64,000 nt of DNA from Ciona intestinalis (Eukaryota > Chordata > Ascidiacea > Phlebobranchia > Cionidae), in contig NC_020166.2 of the NCBI RefSeq assembly GCF_000224145.3, forward strand, positions 1,367,966 through 1,431,965. The letters run 5' to 3'. The notes below the pieces were generated by a model. The model was not told the DNA's origin. It saw only the letters and a program-made list of their open reading frames with translations, and did no database searches. A program made the translations under genes and the position numbers. Shown piece by piece: positions 1-10,777 of the stretch. Position 1 is the first letter of the stretch. Every line of letters begins with the position of its first letter.

Positions 1-107
1 GTGTAAACCTAATGCAGCAACTAGTATTGTAGACCAACAGATACAGCACAGCAGGTAAAGCAAAGTCATTTAATATTGTTGTAACCGTTTAAGGTGATTT
101 GAATAAA

Positions 108-1513
108 ATGAAGGTTCTTTGTTTGTTTGCTTTGTTAAAAGCAGTATTTGCAGGTAAATATATTTGTTTCTTGTATTATCATTTGCTTTTTGTATTATTA
201 AGTTGGTTTATGCGAACTGTACATGTGTCTCTAACTGTTTAAAAAAGGCATTTTTTTCTTTGGGTTGATCTTTGCAAAATGTGCACATATTTGTCTAGGC
301 GGCGTTATATATTTCAATGCAACTTAATTAAGACTTAAATATTTTTATTTGTTTGACAGTGAACTACATTTCACTTGGTTGCTGGAGGGATACAGGTAAT
401 AGAGCAATACCAACTTTGGAAGGAACCACGCCAATTCTGGACAACCATTACAGAAACCGAATTAATCCCATAACAAAATGCAGCAAGGCAGCATTGGCAT
501 TAGGATACCGTGTTTTTGCCGTGCAGGTATTCTAAGCTTATAAACTATTTCTATTTATGCCGTACTTTAACATATTTTTTAAACTCGTATTCTGGCGCAG
601 AAATTGTCTGTAACTTTATTGTTTAACTGCAGGCATCTGATTATACCAGTTCTTGCATATTTATTCAGACCAATCTGTTGCTTTTATAAAATGTGCAAAT
701 ACAAACCTGTTGGATGTATTTGATAGACCATACAATTTTAAACACCTTATTATAAAGTTGGGTTATTCGTTTACAAAAAAAGTTCTCATATAGCATAGTG
801 GTTGGTGTGCCAGTTCCTCTGATGCAGAGAACACTTACAAAATATATGGAGAGGCTACCAACTGTATAAATGGACAAGGTGGCAGTTCGGCAAATGATGT
901 TTATGAGATATCATGTAAGTATCAACACATGCTGGAGCAATGTCTACTGACTGTCTTTGACATTGAGTTTTAGCACCCTGTGTATTTGGGTAATAGTAAT
1001 GGCTGGTAGCACTCTGGGTGTCGGGACAATGGGCCAACTCTGGCCTAAATCTTGAGCCTCTACGTCACACTGTAGGACCTCAACCCCCTAAAATAGAAAA
1101 AATACAAAGCAGTTTAAATTTGCTATAATGTGTAGTCACTTGCTGTCTTTAGTTGCTTTTTATCAGTTATTTTTTACTTAGGTTTTAAAAAGCATAAAAA
1201 AACATGTTATAACGTTTTTAATATTTTTCTAGATGAGAATGCTCAAAAGTACAGCGGTAGTTACAGACAGGAGGTTTATGTAACTAATAAAAATATGCAA
1301 CTGCAGGTTGAGTATAGGATTTGTATGAATGCCCTGCCATATAAAGCAACTGTGAATGTATCACCACTTCTACCTCACCTCCCACAAAGTTTAAATGTAA
1401 AGATACTTGAAATTAATAAAACCAATATTTTAATTGAGTTACAGCCAATAGCCACAAATATTATTGACTGGGTTACTGTGGATTTAACATGGGTAGTTTA
1501 TATTTACTTTTAA
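108..1513 (+). CDS. Small secreted protein with Cys-rich GCWRD (WSC-like) domain
   Basis: Four exons join in phase: 108-153, 360-526, 794-914 and 1233-1513, giving 204 residues. Every intron is GT-AG. Exon 1 (MKVLCLFALLKAVFA) reads as a cleavable signal peptide, so the product is probably secreted. Exons 2 and 3 build one Cys-rich domain: it opens YISLGCWRDTGNRAIPTLEG, passes KCSKAALALGYRVFAVQ at the exon 2/3 junction, and continues GWCASSSDAENTYKIYGEAT to NDVYEIS. I recognise this pattern from lectin-like extracellular proteins of marine invertebrates, where an aromatic/Gly/Cys-rich unit of this kind is often repeated; here it occurs once. Exon 4 gives about 93 residues without a domain I can name and ends in a hydrophobic stretch WVTVDLTWVVYIYF. 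A GT at the tgggtag near 1490 could be an alternative donor, so the C-terminus is less certain. Function is unknown; carbohydrate or cell-surface binding is only an inference. Confidence 0.75.
945..1085 (+). repeat. Dispersed 'ggccaactctggcctaaat' repeat
   Basis: Copy of an interspersed sequence that recurs across the window with the core gggtaatgggccaactc followed by an 'aggacctca' block. This copy lies in intron 3 of the secreted-protein gene. The family looks like the body of a tRNA-derived short element, but its boundaries are not clear here. Confidence 0.55.
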
Positions 1514-3202
1514 ATATTGCGACTAACTTAAACAAACACTTTATTTGTTGCGTCAGAAACCACACACTCCCCTTGTACAGATATTTCTAACATTTGTATA
1601 ATTTGGTACAGTGGGGTAAGATGGGACATGCTGCCATTATATTTTATCGTTCCATTTGGTAGTAAACAAAAAACATTTACATAATTATATAACCGAATCC
1701 TCACGAATAAAAATTGCTTTGTCAGTTGTTAAAAACGCGATTAGAAAATGAGTGATTTATTAGGTACTAGCAGTATCCCATCTTACCCTACAGTACTGTA
1801 CACAGCTCATAATGCTGTAATTGGACACTTATTTCAATAAAAGCTGTAATTGTACATCTTTCGTTGTTAATTGATGGGCGTTTGACGTGTGGGCTAAGTA
1901 CTCGAATTAGCTAACCGTTGTATTACTACGAAAACACCTCGCGAACAATGTATTACTGTACTAGATTACAGACTTGTTTACGGCAACTTTGAATGTGGTT
2001 TTAATGGGATAACATGTTATTTACGGCTTGGTCGTGCCAGTTAGCACGCAAACCATTTTAGTTTTCCGCAAACTCCAACGCTGATATTGAATTCTAACAA
2101 CTCAATTAAAGTTGTTACACCATATGTTAGGGTTATTAGCCACGATATTTTAACTGGCGCATATTATCATACTTTTATCCATAGCGTGTTTTTGTTGGTT
2201 TTAACGAGTGTAGTTTTGCTGTTGATTCCCTTCTCTTTAATGTTTTAATAATTTAATATTCGCTATCGTTTTTGTCAAGAAAAATAAATAATAAATTCTG
2301 TTATACTATTGTCCATTCCTATAATAAACGTTACGACCCTATAATACTGTTCAATACTCAGTTACGGGCGAACGCATTAAACCTTTCACCCAAAGAGCTC
2401 AACTTTAAAAGAGCTTACCGTGCGGCTGTACTTTGTCGTAAATCGTATAAGCTTATCCTGTATTTATATCAACAGCCAAACGAGCGTCTTCCAACTTTTA
2501 ATTAAAACTTACAGCCATCGTTGCTATATCAAACGTTCTCTGTACACTATTAACTAAGTGGGCGTGATGTGTAATTAAACCAATAGTAATATGCCTAGAG
2601 CAATACAATGTTTACAGTTGTAACATTGGTGTTTAGGTTGCTATATTGCGATACTTTGGCAACTACTACTGCTTTACAGTTCAAATCAGTTCCATTTTGT
2701 TTTGAATATCAGTCTTGTACTTTGTTGAGTTTGTAATAATTGACTTCAATTGTAAGTTTCTGTTTATTTCTGTCAACCGCTCTTTTGAAGCACATTTAAT
2801 ATAAGATTTGTATTTGCATGATGGTATTAATAGAAAACAAAAACTATAAGGGTAGGCTGTATAGAAAAATAATATTGATATCGTATTTTGAAACGAACAA
2901 ACACAGTAAAGCAAAACATCATTCGTGGTAACCGTGTCAAACATGCAACATATATGCCCGTCAACAACGGTTTTCATACGTCAGAACTAATAGTTCTTCA
3001 TACACAGAAAACCTTTATCAAGACATATGACATATTTATCATTCACAGTAAAAACCACATCAATTACTGCTTTAAAATCAAACTTAAGACACCCGTATAC
3101 ACATATTTCATTACAAAGCAGTATGTACATTAATTGGTAAACCTGAATTGTGTTTGATTCGTAAAAAACTGCACCGAATGTACTGCAGATTGTTGCATTG
3201 AT
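1514..3202. other. Intergenic spacer
   Basis: AT-rich spacer between the secreted-protein gene and the 3' end of SPTLC2. An AATAAA-like site near 1836 could serve the upstream gene. One inverted-repeat element lies at 1607-1800. The short open frames on both strands here show no recognisable protein and no splice-consistent partners. Confidence 0.6.
1607..1800. mobile_element. Short inverted-repeat element (MITE), 'agtactgtggggtaag' end type
   Basis: The ends are near-perfect complements: tacagtggggtaagatggga at the left and tcccatcttaccctacagta at the right. The interior carries the family signature 'ttggtagtaaacaaa'. No coding capacity; a non-autonomous DNA element about 190 bp long. Confidence 0.8.
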
Positions 3203-3814
3203 AAAAGTACAGGATAAAGTAGGAACATAATCAAGTAAATAAATTTGTTTCGGAAATTAATTTTAAAATATCAATTTCTAAAAACACTTGCGGCTCGGTA
3301 CTAATGATTTGTTATCTTAATTGCCGCTCATTGAATTTGTTTGGCTTACAGTTCAATATGCAATAGAAGTTATTTTAAACTAACGGGTTTTATGTACAAA
3401 CTGGTATATATTTAGGCAATTTTCTTCTTGGAGTATTTCATCTGCAGCAGGTCACTTATATCACTTATAGCATCCAATGCATCTTGTAGTTGTTGTTCAG
3501 TCAAAGCAGCAGAAATGCAAAATCGAACCCGAGACTCTGCTATAGGGGTGGCAGGGAACCCTACCACTACAACTCCAAACCCACGTTTCAACATTTCACG
3601 ACTAAAAGCTCCCAGCTTTGTAGGAGCGTAGATCATTGCAGGAACCACGGGAGAATCATCGTTGCCATAAACAATGTTGCCCAACTTCTTAAGACCTTGC
3701 CGGAACATTCTGCAGTTGTCAGCGAGTTGTTTGATTCTTCTTTTACCTTCATCAGTGGAGGAAATAATGTGCAGACTTGTTATGATCTGCTCGCAAACAG
3801 GAGGTGACATGGAG
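3203..3814 (-). other. Unmerged duplicate of the SPTLC2 3' end
   Basis: This stretch repeats about 3868-4479 at a constant offset of 665 bases, with a few substitutions and small indels outside the coding part. Its coding portion (3412-3814, minus strand) encodes the last 132 residues of SPTLC2 with no amino-acid change and then runs straight into a 50-N gap. Nothing 5' of that point is present. The simplest reading is that the contig ending here and the contig beginning after the gap overlap and represent two haplotypes. A real partial tandem duplication is the alternative. Confidence 0.8.
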
Positions 3815-3864
3815 NNNNNNNNNNNNNNNNNNNNNNNNNNNNNNNNNNNNNNNNNNNNNNNNNN
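3815..3864. other. Assembly gap (50 N)
   Basis: Fifty N bases. Because identical sequence lies on both sides, the gap is probably spurious. Confidence 0.95.
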
Positions 3865-4076
3865 TAAAAGGTACAGGATAAAGTAGGAACATAATCAAGT
3901 AAATAAATTTTGTTTCGGAAAGTAATGGTAAAATATCAATTTCTAAATACACTTGCGGCTCGGTACTAATGATTTGTTATCTTAATTGCCGCTCATTGAA
4001 TTTGTTTGGCTTACAGTTCAATATGCAATAGAAGTTATTTTAAACTAACGGGTTTCATGTACAAACTGGTATATAT

Positions 4077-5585
4077 TTAGGCAATTTTCTTCTTGGAGTA
4101 TTTCATCTGCAGCAGGTCACTTATATCACTTATAGCATCCAATGCATCTTGTAGTTGTTGTTCAGTCAAAGCAGCAGAAATGCAAAATCGAACCCGAGAC
4201 TCTGCTATAGGGGTGGCAGGGAACCCTACCACTACAACTCCAAACCCACGTTTCAACATTTCACGACTAAAAGCTCCCAGCTTTGTAGGAGCGTAGATCA
4301 TTGCAGGAACCACGGGAGAATCATCGTTGCCATAAACAATGTTGCCCAACTTCTTAAGACCTTGCCGGAACATTCTGCAGTTGTCAGCGAGTTGTTTGAT
4401 TCTTCTTTTACCTTCATCAGTGGAGGAAATAATGTGCAGACTTGTTATGATCTGCTCGCAAACAGGAGGTGACATGGAGGTTGCATAACATGCAGAATGT
4501 GAGTGGTATCTAAGGTGCTCTACAAGTGCTCGGGATCCGGCAATATACCCTCCTGCTGCCCCGAAACTCTTTGTAAAGGTTCCCATCATAATATCCACTT
4601 CTCTGGGGTGGATTCCAAAGTATTCAGTAACCCCTCTACCCCTTGAACCTAAGGCTCCAATGCTGTGAGCTTCATCCAGAAACACATATGCTTTGTATTT
4701 CTTTTTCAGCTCTAGTATGCCAGGTAGGTTCACAATAGATCCTTCCATGCTGTAAACTCCTTCAACAATAATCAATATCTTCTTCCAGGGCCTATGGGTG
4801 CGTGGCTGGCCATATACAACTGCATCTCTAAGTTTGCTCTCCAAATCTTTCATATCGTTGTGTTTAAAAACTCGGATTTGTGCCCCGGATAGTCGACATC
4901 CAAGCACAAGTGAAGCATGATTCAAACCATCGCTTATAATGAGGCAACCCTTAGACACAAGACAGGGAATATTCATTGAATTTGTAGCGAAACCCATCCC
5001 AAATGTAAGACATGCCTCCACGTCTAAATATTCCGCCATCTTTTGCTCTAATTTAACATGAATATCTAAGTTACCCATCTCTTTTCTTGAGCTGCACACC
5101 CCCACACCATACTTTTCAATTGACTCGATTGAAGCTTCAGCACATGGACCATCATTTTCAGCAAAGCCTAAGTAATTATAGGAACCGAGATTCACCACAT
5201 TTTTCAAAACTTTTCCAGTGTATTTAAACATCCATCCTGACTTAGAGAACTGTCTTTCTACTATGTCAATCACAGGACCTGGTACACTGCAAATTGGACG
5301 ATTAAACACGTCTTGTATTCTGTTGTAAATATTCCTTGTATAAAAACTTTCAAAACTTGCATAGAGTGGGACAAAATCTTTCATATCATTTGCTTCTGTT
5401 GATGCGTGTGTCTTTTCGAATCCGTGTCTTCTTAGAAAATCTCTTAAAAATCCAAAGACGATCATTATGCCATAGTTTATGTAAGTTACTACTGCAATAT
5501 ACAGCGGCGTCGATTCAAAATCCTCTTGAAATCTTTTACGTGGAGGCTCATCGTGAATTACGTTACCGTTCCTCAGCGGTTTCAT
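4077..5585 (-). CDS. SPTLC2: Serine palmitoyltransferase, long-chain base subunit 2 (intronless)
   Basis: Catalytic subunit of ER serine palmitoyltransferase, which condenses L-serine with palmitoyl-CoA to 3-ketosphinganine, the first step of sphingolipid synthesis. The first ATG in the frame is at 5585 ([19 protein letters not shown]), giving 502 residues; the frame is open a further 36 codons upstream but without an ATG. A membrane segment lies near residues 27-48. Family landmarks follow in order: GSYNYLGF (134-141), [19 protein letters not shown] with the cofactor-stacking His223, [10 protein letters not shown] (Asp304, His307) and the PLP-lysine motif [13 protein letters not shown] with Lys339. 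The match to vertebrate SPTLC2 runs end to end apart from a shorter N-terminus. The whole protein is encoded by one exon, whereas vertebrate SPTLC2 genes have many introns, which suggests intron loss or an ancient retrocopy. The frame is intact, so it is probably functional. Confidence 0.95.
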   Translation of the reverse strand: MKPLRNGNVIHDEPPRKRFQEDFESTPLYIAVVTYINYGIMIVFGFLRDFLRRHGFEKTHASTEANDMKDFVPLYASFESFYTRNIYNRIQDVFNRPICSVPGPVIDIVERQFSKSGWMFKYTGKVLKNVVNLGSYNYLGFAENDGPCAEASIESIEKYGVGVCSSRKEMGNLDIHVKLEQKMAEYLDVEACLTFGMGFATNSMNIPCLVSKGCLIISDGLNHASLVLGCRLSGAQIRVFKHNDMKDLESKLRDAVVYGQPRTHRPWKKILIIVEGVYSMEGSIVNLPGILELKKKYKAYVFLDEAHSIGALGSRGRGVTEYFGIHPREVDIMMGTFTKSFGAAGGYIAGSRALVEHLRYHSHSACYATSMSPPVCEQIITSLHIISSTDEGKRRIKQLADNCRMFRQGLKKLGNIVYGNDDSPVVPAMIYAPTKLGAFSREMLKRGFGVVVVGFPATPIAESRVRFCISAALTEQQLQDALDAISDISDLLQMKYSKKKIA

Positions 5586-6354
5586 AACTGTATTATGTGC
5601 AACAAACTGCCTACATTTGCTATAAAACAGCGATTTAAAATAGTTAAACACAGACACAAAACGCCCACTCAAACCATCAACCGTGCCGACCAATAAAAAA
5701 CAGCTATTACTTTTACGCTGCGGTTTCTGAACAAGCCCCTTCTCCTAACTTTCTATTGTATTGCCAACGGCAAAATGGGCAGGTGTACTTCTCTAGGGTG
5801 GGGAAAAGTCAATATCGTTATCCTAAAAAGAGAAGGGCTTCTGCTAGAAAACACAGTTTAAAATAAACGACAAATTATCGTTTAGCGGTCACGATCACAA
5901 GCTGTCACATGATTTATGTTTTGTTCAAATATTGTAAAATCTGTGTCAGCCTGAACTCTAGCGCCACCACACTGAAAATTATTTCATTATAAAACAGTCA
6001 TAGATTGTAAGGTTTATTTGAAAGTATTCGGAGAAACTGATCCTAATCCTGCAATATTGATATAAAGAAAACGACTATAGTCTGTTTGGTATGGGTTACA
6101 TGTGCTTTAACTGGTCTGTAACAAATGTAAGCTGTCAAAATGAGCACGATTGCGTTTGACGGATTATACCACTACGTCTATTTAATTAAAAACAGCGTAC
6201 ACACGCTGCGGATATACGTCAGACGACGGTAGGTCTTGCATTTCGAAGTACCGTTGCATAAAACTACTGTGAACGACTAGCAAATGTGCTTTATGTTTCA
6301 ACTTCGGTAATTATCGTTTTGAGTCTGCTACCATCACACTACTTCCCCACACAC
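5586..6354. other. Upstream region of SPTLC2
   Basis: Non-coding sequence 5' of SPTLC2 on its own strand. Two acceptor-like sites (ending tttatag and aatacag) precede the ATG within about 70 bases, so a non-coding 5' exon or a trans-spliced leader could join here. No core promoter motif can be called with confidence. Confidence 0.4.
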
Positions 6355-6525
6355 AGTGTACTATGCTACCATTAAAGGTTATAGGTTGTCCAAATTGTAA
6401 AAGATACACAAAAAAATGTGAAAAGTCCGTATCTCTACGACTCCCATAGACCATTAATTGTTCAAATTACGATCCGGATATTTAGATATTATGTGCTTAA
6501 TGTGTCCCCAACCTATTACTATTAT
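6355..6525. mobile_element. Inverted-repeat element, degenerate copy
   Basis: The interior matches the family (acgactcccatagaccatta, gatatttagatattatgtgc) and the right end reads tgtccccaacctattacta. The left end is eroded. It directly abuts the SPTLC2 relic and may have truncated it. Confidence 0.65.
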
Positions 6526-6640
6526 GATTTCTTTTGTAAAAACTTTTTAAACTTGCATATAGAGTGGATTCTGTTGAGGCGTGCGTCTTTCAATGTGTGT
6601 CTTTCGAGAAAACCTGTTATAAATCAGTCACACGGGATAT
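6526..6640 (-). pseudogene. Decayed fragment of SPTLC2
   Basis: The plus strand here (aacttgcata, agagt, ttctgttgaggcgtg, gtctttcaa, gagaaaa) aligns in the same order with the SPTLC2 N-terminal coding region at about 5335-5450. Roughly 20 bases are deleted and several single-base indels break the frame. It covers the segment that in the intact gene encodes [20 protein letters not shown] and its flanks. The orientation matches the intact gene. It is a dead relic of a second SPTLC2 copy. Confidence 0.6.
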
Positions 6641-6888
6641 ACTGTTATATCGAACTGCGGTGTACGACCGGTGTCCTGATACGTTTATTTCGACCGTTGA
6701 ATTTGTGCCTGCCAGTCCTGCGCATGTAACGCGACTGCGAATGCGCAGAAGGTCGAAAAAAATAAGAGACCTATCAAATATGTTTCGGGTGGAAAACGGT
6801 CCGGGGCCAAATATGATTAGAAACATTTTTCATCGTTTTAAGGAACATTTCCTGCCATCTATTCTATACTGTTGACGTCGCTCTAAAG

Positions 6889-7131
6889 ATAAGTTGTTGT
6901 TGTTCAAGTTGAAAGACGGTTGGGAAACGAGCTTCCTTGATTATAACCTACCTAAAAAAACATCTAATTATAAAGCGAATGATGCGAGAAGCGATGTTTA
7001 CTCTCGGAGTTCTTACTCTCATTGGGGCGTATGGTGGATACAAGGTTTACCAAAACTCAGCAAGTATAAGAGGTTGGATCAACGCAGCAATGACAATTGG
7101 TTCAAGTTCTAGTGACTATGTTTTGTGAAAT
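6889..7131 (+). pseudogene. Decayed last exon of the sulfotransferase-like gene
   Basis: The sequence begins like exon 4 of the downstream paralogues (aagacggttggg), then lacks the roughly 100 bases encoding the middle of that exon. From about 6968 it resumes nearly identical to both paralogues: MKRMMREAMFTLGVLTLIG is legible as IKRMMREAMFTLGVLTLIG. Frames shift between the two parts, and a two-base insertion near the end (atgacaattgg) alters the terminus. No exons 1-3 are visible nearby, so this is a pseudogene fragment. Confidence 0.8.
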
Positions 7132-7368
7132 TGTTGGCCAGCATCTGGCGTTTAACTTGGCAGCAGAGCAACAATATTGACTTTCTGTTATTATAATGTA
7201 GGTGTTAATGTGTTACGCATTGTTTGTTTGTAAAACGCGCATAAATATACGGTTACTCATTTACCGCGGACACCACGCTGTTTGAAGACTTATCAATGTA
7301 CGTTGGAAACGTTCAGGTGGAGACCTCAAACTTTTATTCGTGCTTAATGTTTCAACCGGCGCTTTAAA

Positions 7369-8952
7369 ATGAAGGTAATATATGCTGGCTTCGCAAAAAC
7401 TGGGACTAAAACCATGGGAGCCGTTTTCCGTGAGTTTGGGTACAAGACGTACGACTGGATTGAAAATTCTTGGTATCTTAGCGACGATTGGACGAAAATA
7501 CTGGAAGAAGGAGGAACGGTGGAAGATTTTAGAAGAATGTACAAAGGTGTGGACGCTGTAGTTGATGGACCTTGCTTTATGTTTTGGGAAGAAATATTAG
7601 AAGCTTTCCCGGATGCGAAGGTATAGCCATTTTTATTGTGTTTGCTTACAATTATCGAATACGTAGTTTGTGTAAAGTATGCATGCTTATAACTAAGAAC
7701 CAACTACTATATGATTTGATAATGTGTGGTCTTTAGACTATTGCTGGTTGTTTGTTTATGATGTATTGCACGTTGGGGTGAGATAGTGCATGTTTTTATC
7801 TTATTTTATCGTGTCATTTGATAGTAAACAAGGAAACTATGAACGAGTCTTTACGACTTCTATTATTGGTTAAAAACACAGCTAAGAAGTATGGGGTGTT
7901 ATATGTGCCATATTGTTATCCATCTTACCCTAAATACATTAAACTTCGATCTACAGATAATCTTTTCAAGCCGAGACGAAGGCGATTGGGTACGAAGTTT
8001 AACGAAAACTTTAGATGCTCTTCCATCCGAGCCTAAGTATGTGTTAATGCAATCTCTATCTTATTCTGGATGGAAGCATTTCGAATTTACCTCAGCTTGT
8101 GGTAAGTTAACGAATTTTCAATAAAGTGTTTTGCTTATATAGCCGGAGGGGGGAAGACGGGACACGTTTAGCACAAAATATCCAAATATCGTGATCGTGT
8201 TTTAAACAATTAACAACGGTCTATGGGAGTCTTGAGAATACGGTTTTGAAATTTGTTTACCACCAAATGAGATGAAAAAAAACATTTTTTGTTTACTACC
8301 AAATGAGATGAAAATATAGTATGAAAATGTGTATCATCTTCCCTCCACTCTACTATACATATATGTATTGAGACAGAGTATTCATCCACACAAAATAAAT
8401 TACCTTCGTTTATTTAATAATTCAGGTAAAAAGCTCTGGCCTAGATAGAACGTAGAGTGGTTAAACTTTTGTCTTTTAGTGCAAATGGAACTTGGTTCAA
8501 AACAGAAGTGGCCCTGGTCAAACTGTCAGCACAACGAAACGGTTTGGAGACGAATGTACAGAAATCACAACGCTTGCGTTTTACAAGTAAGACTTTATTG
8601 TAAACAACATAATCATTTTATTGCATGGAAATCTGAAACTGACTGTAACGATTAGAATGCACCAAAGAAACAATTGTTGGTTTATGATTTTAAAGACGGT
8701 TGGGGACCTATCTGTGAATTCCTGGGAGAAAAAGTTCCAGACAAGCCCTTCCCGCACGCCAATATAGGAGCTTCTATTCTTAAAGATTACATTGAAAACC
8801 ATCCAATTATGAAGCGAATGATGCGAGAAGCGATGTTTACTCTCGGGGTTCTTACTCTCATTGGGGCGTATGGTGGGTACAAGGTTTACCAAAACCCAGC
8901 AAGTATAAGAGGTTGGATCAACGCAGCAATGACAAGGTTCAAGTTCTGGTGA
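7369..8952 (+). CDS. Sulfotransferase-like P-loop protein, paralogue 1
   Basis: Four exons in phase: 7369-7620, 7957-8101, 8480-8586 and 8656-8952, giving 266 residues. The N-terminus MKVIYAGFAKTGTKTM is the PAPS-binding P-loop of the Sulfotransfer_4-type family (GFxKTGTKT at residues 7-15). It is followed by FGYKTYDWIENSWYL, GVDAVVDGPCFMFWEE and the strand-turn FSSRDEGDW near the exon 1/2 junction. Exon 4 holds the family-typical LLVYDFKDGWGPICEFLG. A hydrophobic segment MFTLGVLTLIGAYGGY at residues 228-243 sits near the C-terminus, followed by a short basic tail ending FKFW, which suggests membrane anchoring. The substrate is unknown and enzymatic activity is inferred only from the family. 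Introns 1 and 2 each contain an inverted-repeat element. It is one member of a local cluster of two genes and one pseudogene. Confidence 0.85.
7770..7934. mobile_element. Inverted-repeat element in intron 1 of paralogue 1
   Basis: Left end gttggggtgagatag, right end tatccatcttaccctaaa; the interior retains tgatagtaaacaagg. Diverged copy ending about 20 bases before the exon 2 acceptor. Confidence 0.65.
8149..8357. mobile_element. Inverted-repeat element in intron 2 with internal tandem duplication
   Basis: Left end ggaggggggaagacgggaca, right end cttccctccactctactata. The internal segment 'gtttac[c/t]accaaatgagatgaaaa' is present twice in tandem, so this copy is longer than its relatives. 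Confidence 0.75.
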
Positions 8953-9089
8953 CTTGTTCATCACAACTCACATACAAATTGCATGCTGTTTTATTGGCCT
9001 GCACTGCACAACTATTCACACATATTTATTAGTGTAACAGGTAAATAAGATGCATGCACTCATTTATTTAAATACGCAGAAAAATACAT

Positions 9090-9283
9090 AATAGGGTAGG
9101 GAAAGATAGGGCACCTTTTCATTATATTTTCTCGTCCTATTTGGTAGTAAACAAAGAACATTTAAAGAATGATAAAATCGTATATTCTCGCAACTTCCAT
9201 AGACCGTTGTTAATTGTTAAACTCAATCAGGAAATTTGGACATTATGTGCTAAAGGATTCCCATCTTACCCCAACCTACTATA
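9090..9283. mobile_element. Inverted-repeat element
   Basis: Left end atagggtagggaaagatagg and right end cttaccccaacctactata are complementary, with TA at both borders. The interior has ttggtagtaaacaaagaac and ccatagaccgttgttaattg. Confidence 0.8.
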
Positions 9284-9695
9284 ATATTTGTACATTGCAC
9301 CGTGTGTGTTTTAGTTGCACCCGTTCCGGGACGCTGGCTTCGGGGTATTTGTATAGTCTGTTGCTAAAGTTTTGCGCCGTGCCTTGCCTATGGGGACATG
9401 GCGTTTTCATCAGCTTGTTCACTATTAGTTCTTAACTTGCTTTGTTACTGTGTCGTTGTGTTATCGGGCAGCTGTCTTTTGTCAGCATAAGTTATATTGT
9501 ACAAGTCGATTCAAGTGTTTTTGCTATATGCGATGAGCCAAGATCGTGTTATGCAGAAAACATATAATGACGCGATTAGCTAATCTCGTAACATATATTC
9601 GCCTCGAGCATATAAACATAATAGCAATGTAACTTTTCTAAGTGCAGGTTCAGTTATTAACAGTGCGCACGTTGAGCAGTTGTTATCTGTATTTA

Positions 9696-9874
9696 TAGTG
9701 AAGTGGAGGAAGACGGGACACCTAAATATCTTGGTTGTGTTTTAAACAATTAACAACGGTATATGGGAGTCGTGAGAAAACGGTTTTATAATTCTTGAAA
9801 TGGTCCTTGTTTATAATCAACTGGGACACGAAAATAGAATGAAAAGTTGTCCCATCTGTCCCCACCCTACTATA
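9696..9874. mobile_element. Inverted-repeat element
   Basis: Left end aagtggaggaagacgggaca, right end tgtccccaccctactata. Orientation is opposite to the 9090 copy, judged from the interior order 'aacaattaacaacggt' before 'gggacacgaaaatagaat'. Confidence 0.75.
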
Positions 9875-9876
9875 GT

Positions 9877-10067
9877 TTCTTGGGACAAGATGGATACCGT
9901 TAGCACCTAAATACCATATTTTCTGATCGTATTTTTACCACTTAGCAACTCTCTTTAAGCTCCGTGAGAATACGGTTATATAGTTCTGTAAATTGTTTTT
10001 GTTTTGTACCAAATGGAACAAGAAAAGAGAACGCAAGTATGTCTCACCTTACCCCAACCTTACCGAA
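9877..10067. mobile_element. Inverted-repeat element, 'taccgttagcac' subtype
   Basis: Starts cttgggacaagatggatacc followed by gttagcacctaaataccat and ends tctcaccttaccccaacctt. It lies almost directly after the preceding element, a near-tandem arrangement. Confidence 0.65.
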
Positions 10068-10208
10068 AAATACAAATTACAAAAATTGGTTTGTTAAAAA
10101 CATATCTAGAGAGCCAAAGTTTGGAAAAGCAGACATTAGTAGCGCCGACCGTCTGTTTGTTATCTATGTACATAAGCAGGTTATTTTGTAGTTCATATTA
10201 TTGTATAC

Positions 10209-10394
10209 AAAGGTGGGGGAGATAGGACACTTTATTACTCTATATTCTCGTCACAATTGGTAGTGAATAAAAAATCAAAGAATTATAAAAGCGTATCCTC
10301 AAGACTCCCATAGACCGTTGTTAATTGTTAAAACACGTTCAGGATATTTGAATATTATGTGCTAAAGGTGTCTCTTCTTTCCCCACTCTACTAT
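10209..10394. mobile_element. Inverted-repeat element
   Basis: Left end aaggtgggggagataggaca, right end tctttccccactctactatg; interior cccatagaccgttgttaatt. Confidence 0.75.
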
Positions 10395-10777
10395 GTATTA
10401 GTTACTGCGCCAAGTAGGCTGCTCCTACCTGCGGAAACACTCAGAGGTAAAGCTGTACCAACTATTTTGTAAAAGTCTTTGATATAAATCTACTTGTATT
10501 CCCACAGATATTTCCCACACAACCAAGATCCATTTAGAGTAGCTGGCAATATCTTATGTACCAGTTCCAATATTTTTATTGCCTAAACGTGATGTAGGTA
10601 TGTAGTCTGCATAGGTTTTATCACTCGCTGTCTGCAATGCTTAACAAGCGGTTTGTATTTACACAAAGATATAAACGGTCAAAGTTACTGATTAACTTGG
10701 CGCTTTTTAACCGTATGGTTCAAAGTTATTTAGCCTATTTAGGTTCTGATAGGGTATAGACGGCACAGTGTAGCAAA

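Larger units (their letters stand above)
8953..10777. other. Spacer between the two sulfotransferase-like genes
   Basis: No gene supported. About 40 percent of the spacer consists of four inverted-repeat elements listed separately. The short ORFs in between are not conserved and overlap element sequence. Confidence 0.6.

Noticed and set aside
3490..5587. Plus-strand ORFs opposite SPTLC2 (for example 3490-3807, 4155-4472, 5336-5587)
   Set aside because: Shadows of the minus-strand gene; they have no homology, and the first pair simply repeat each other because of the contig overlap.
5586..5693. N-terminal extension of SPTLC2 by 36 codons
   Set aside because: The upstream frame begins with TTG rather than ATG; the first ATG is at 5585 and fits the family.
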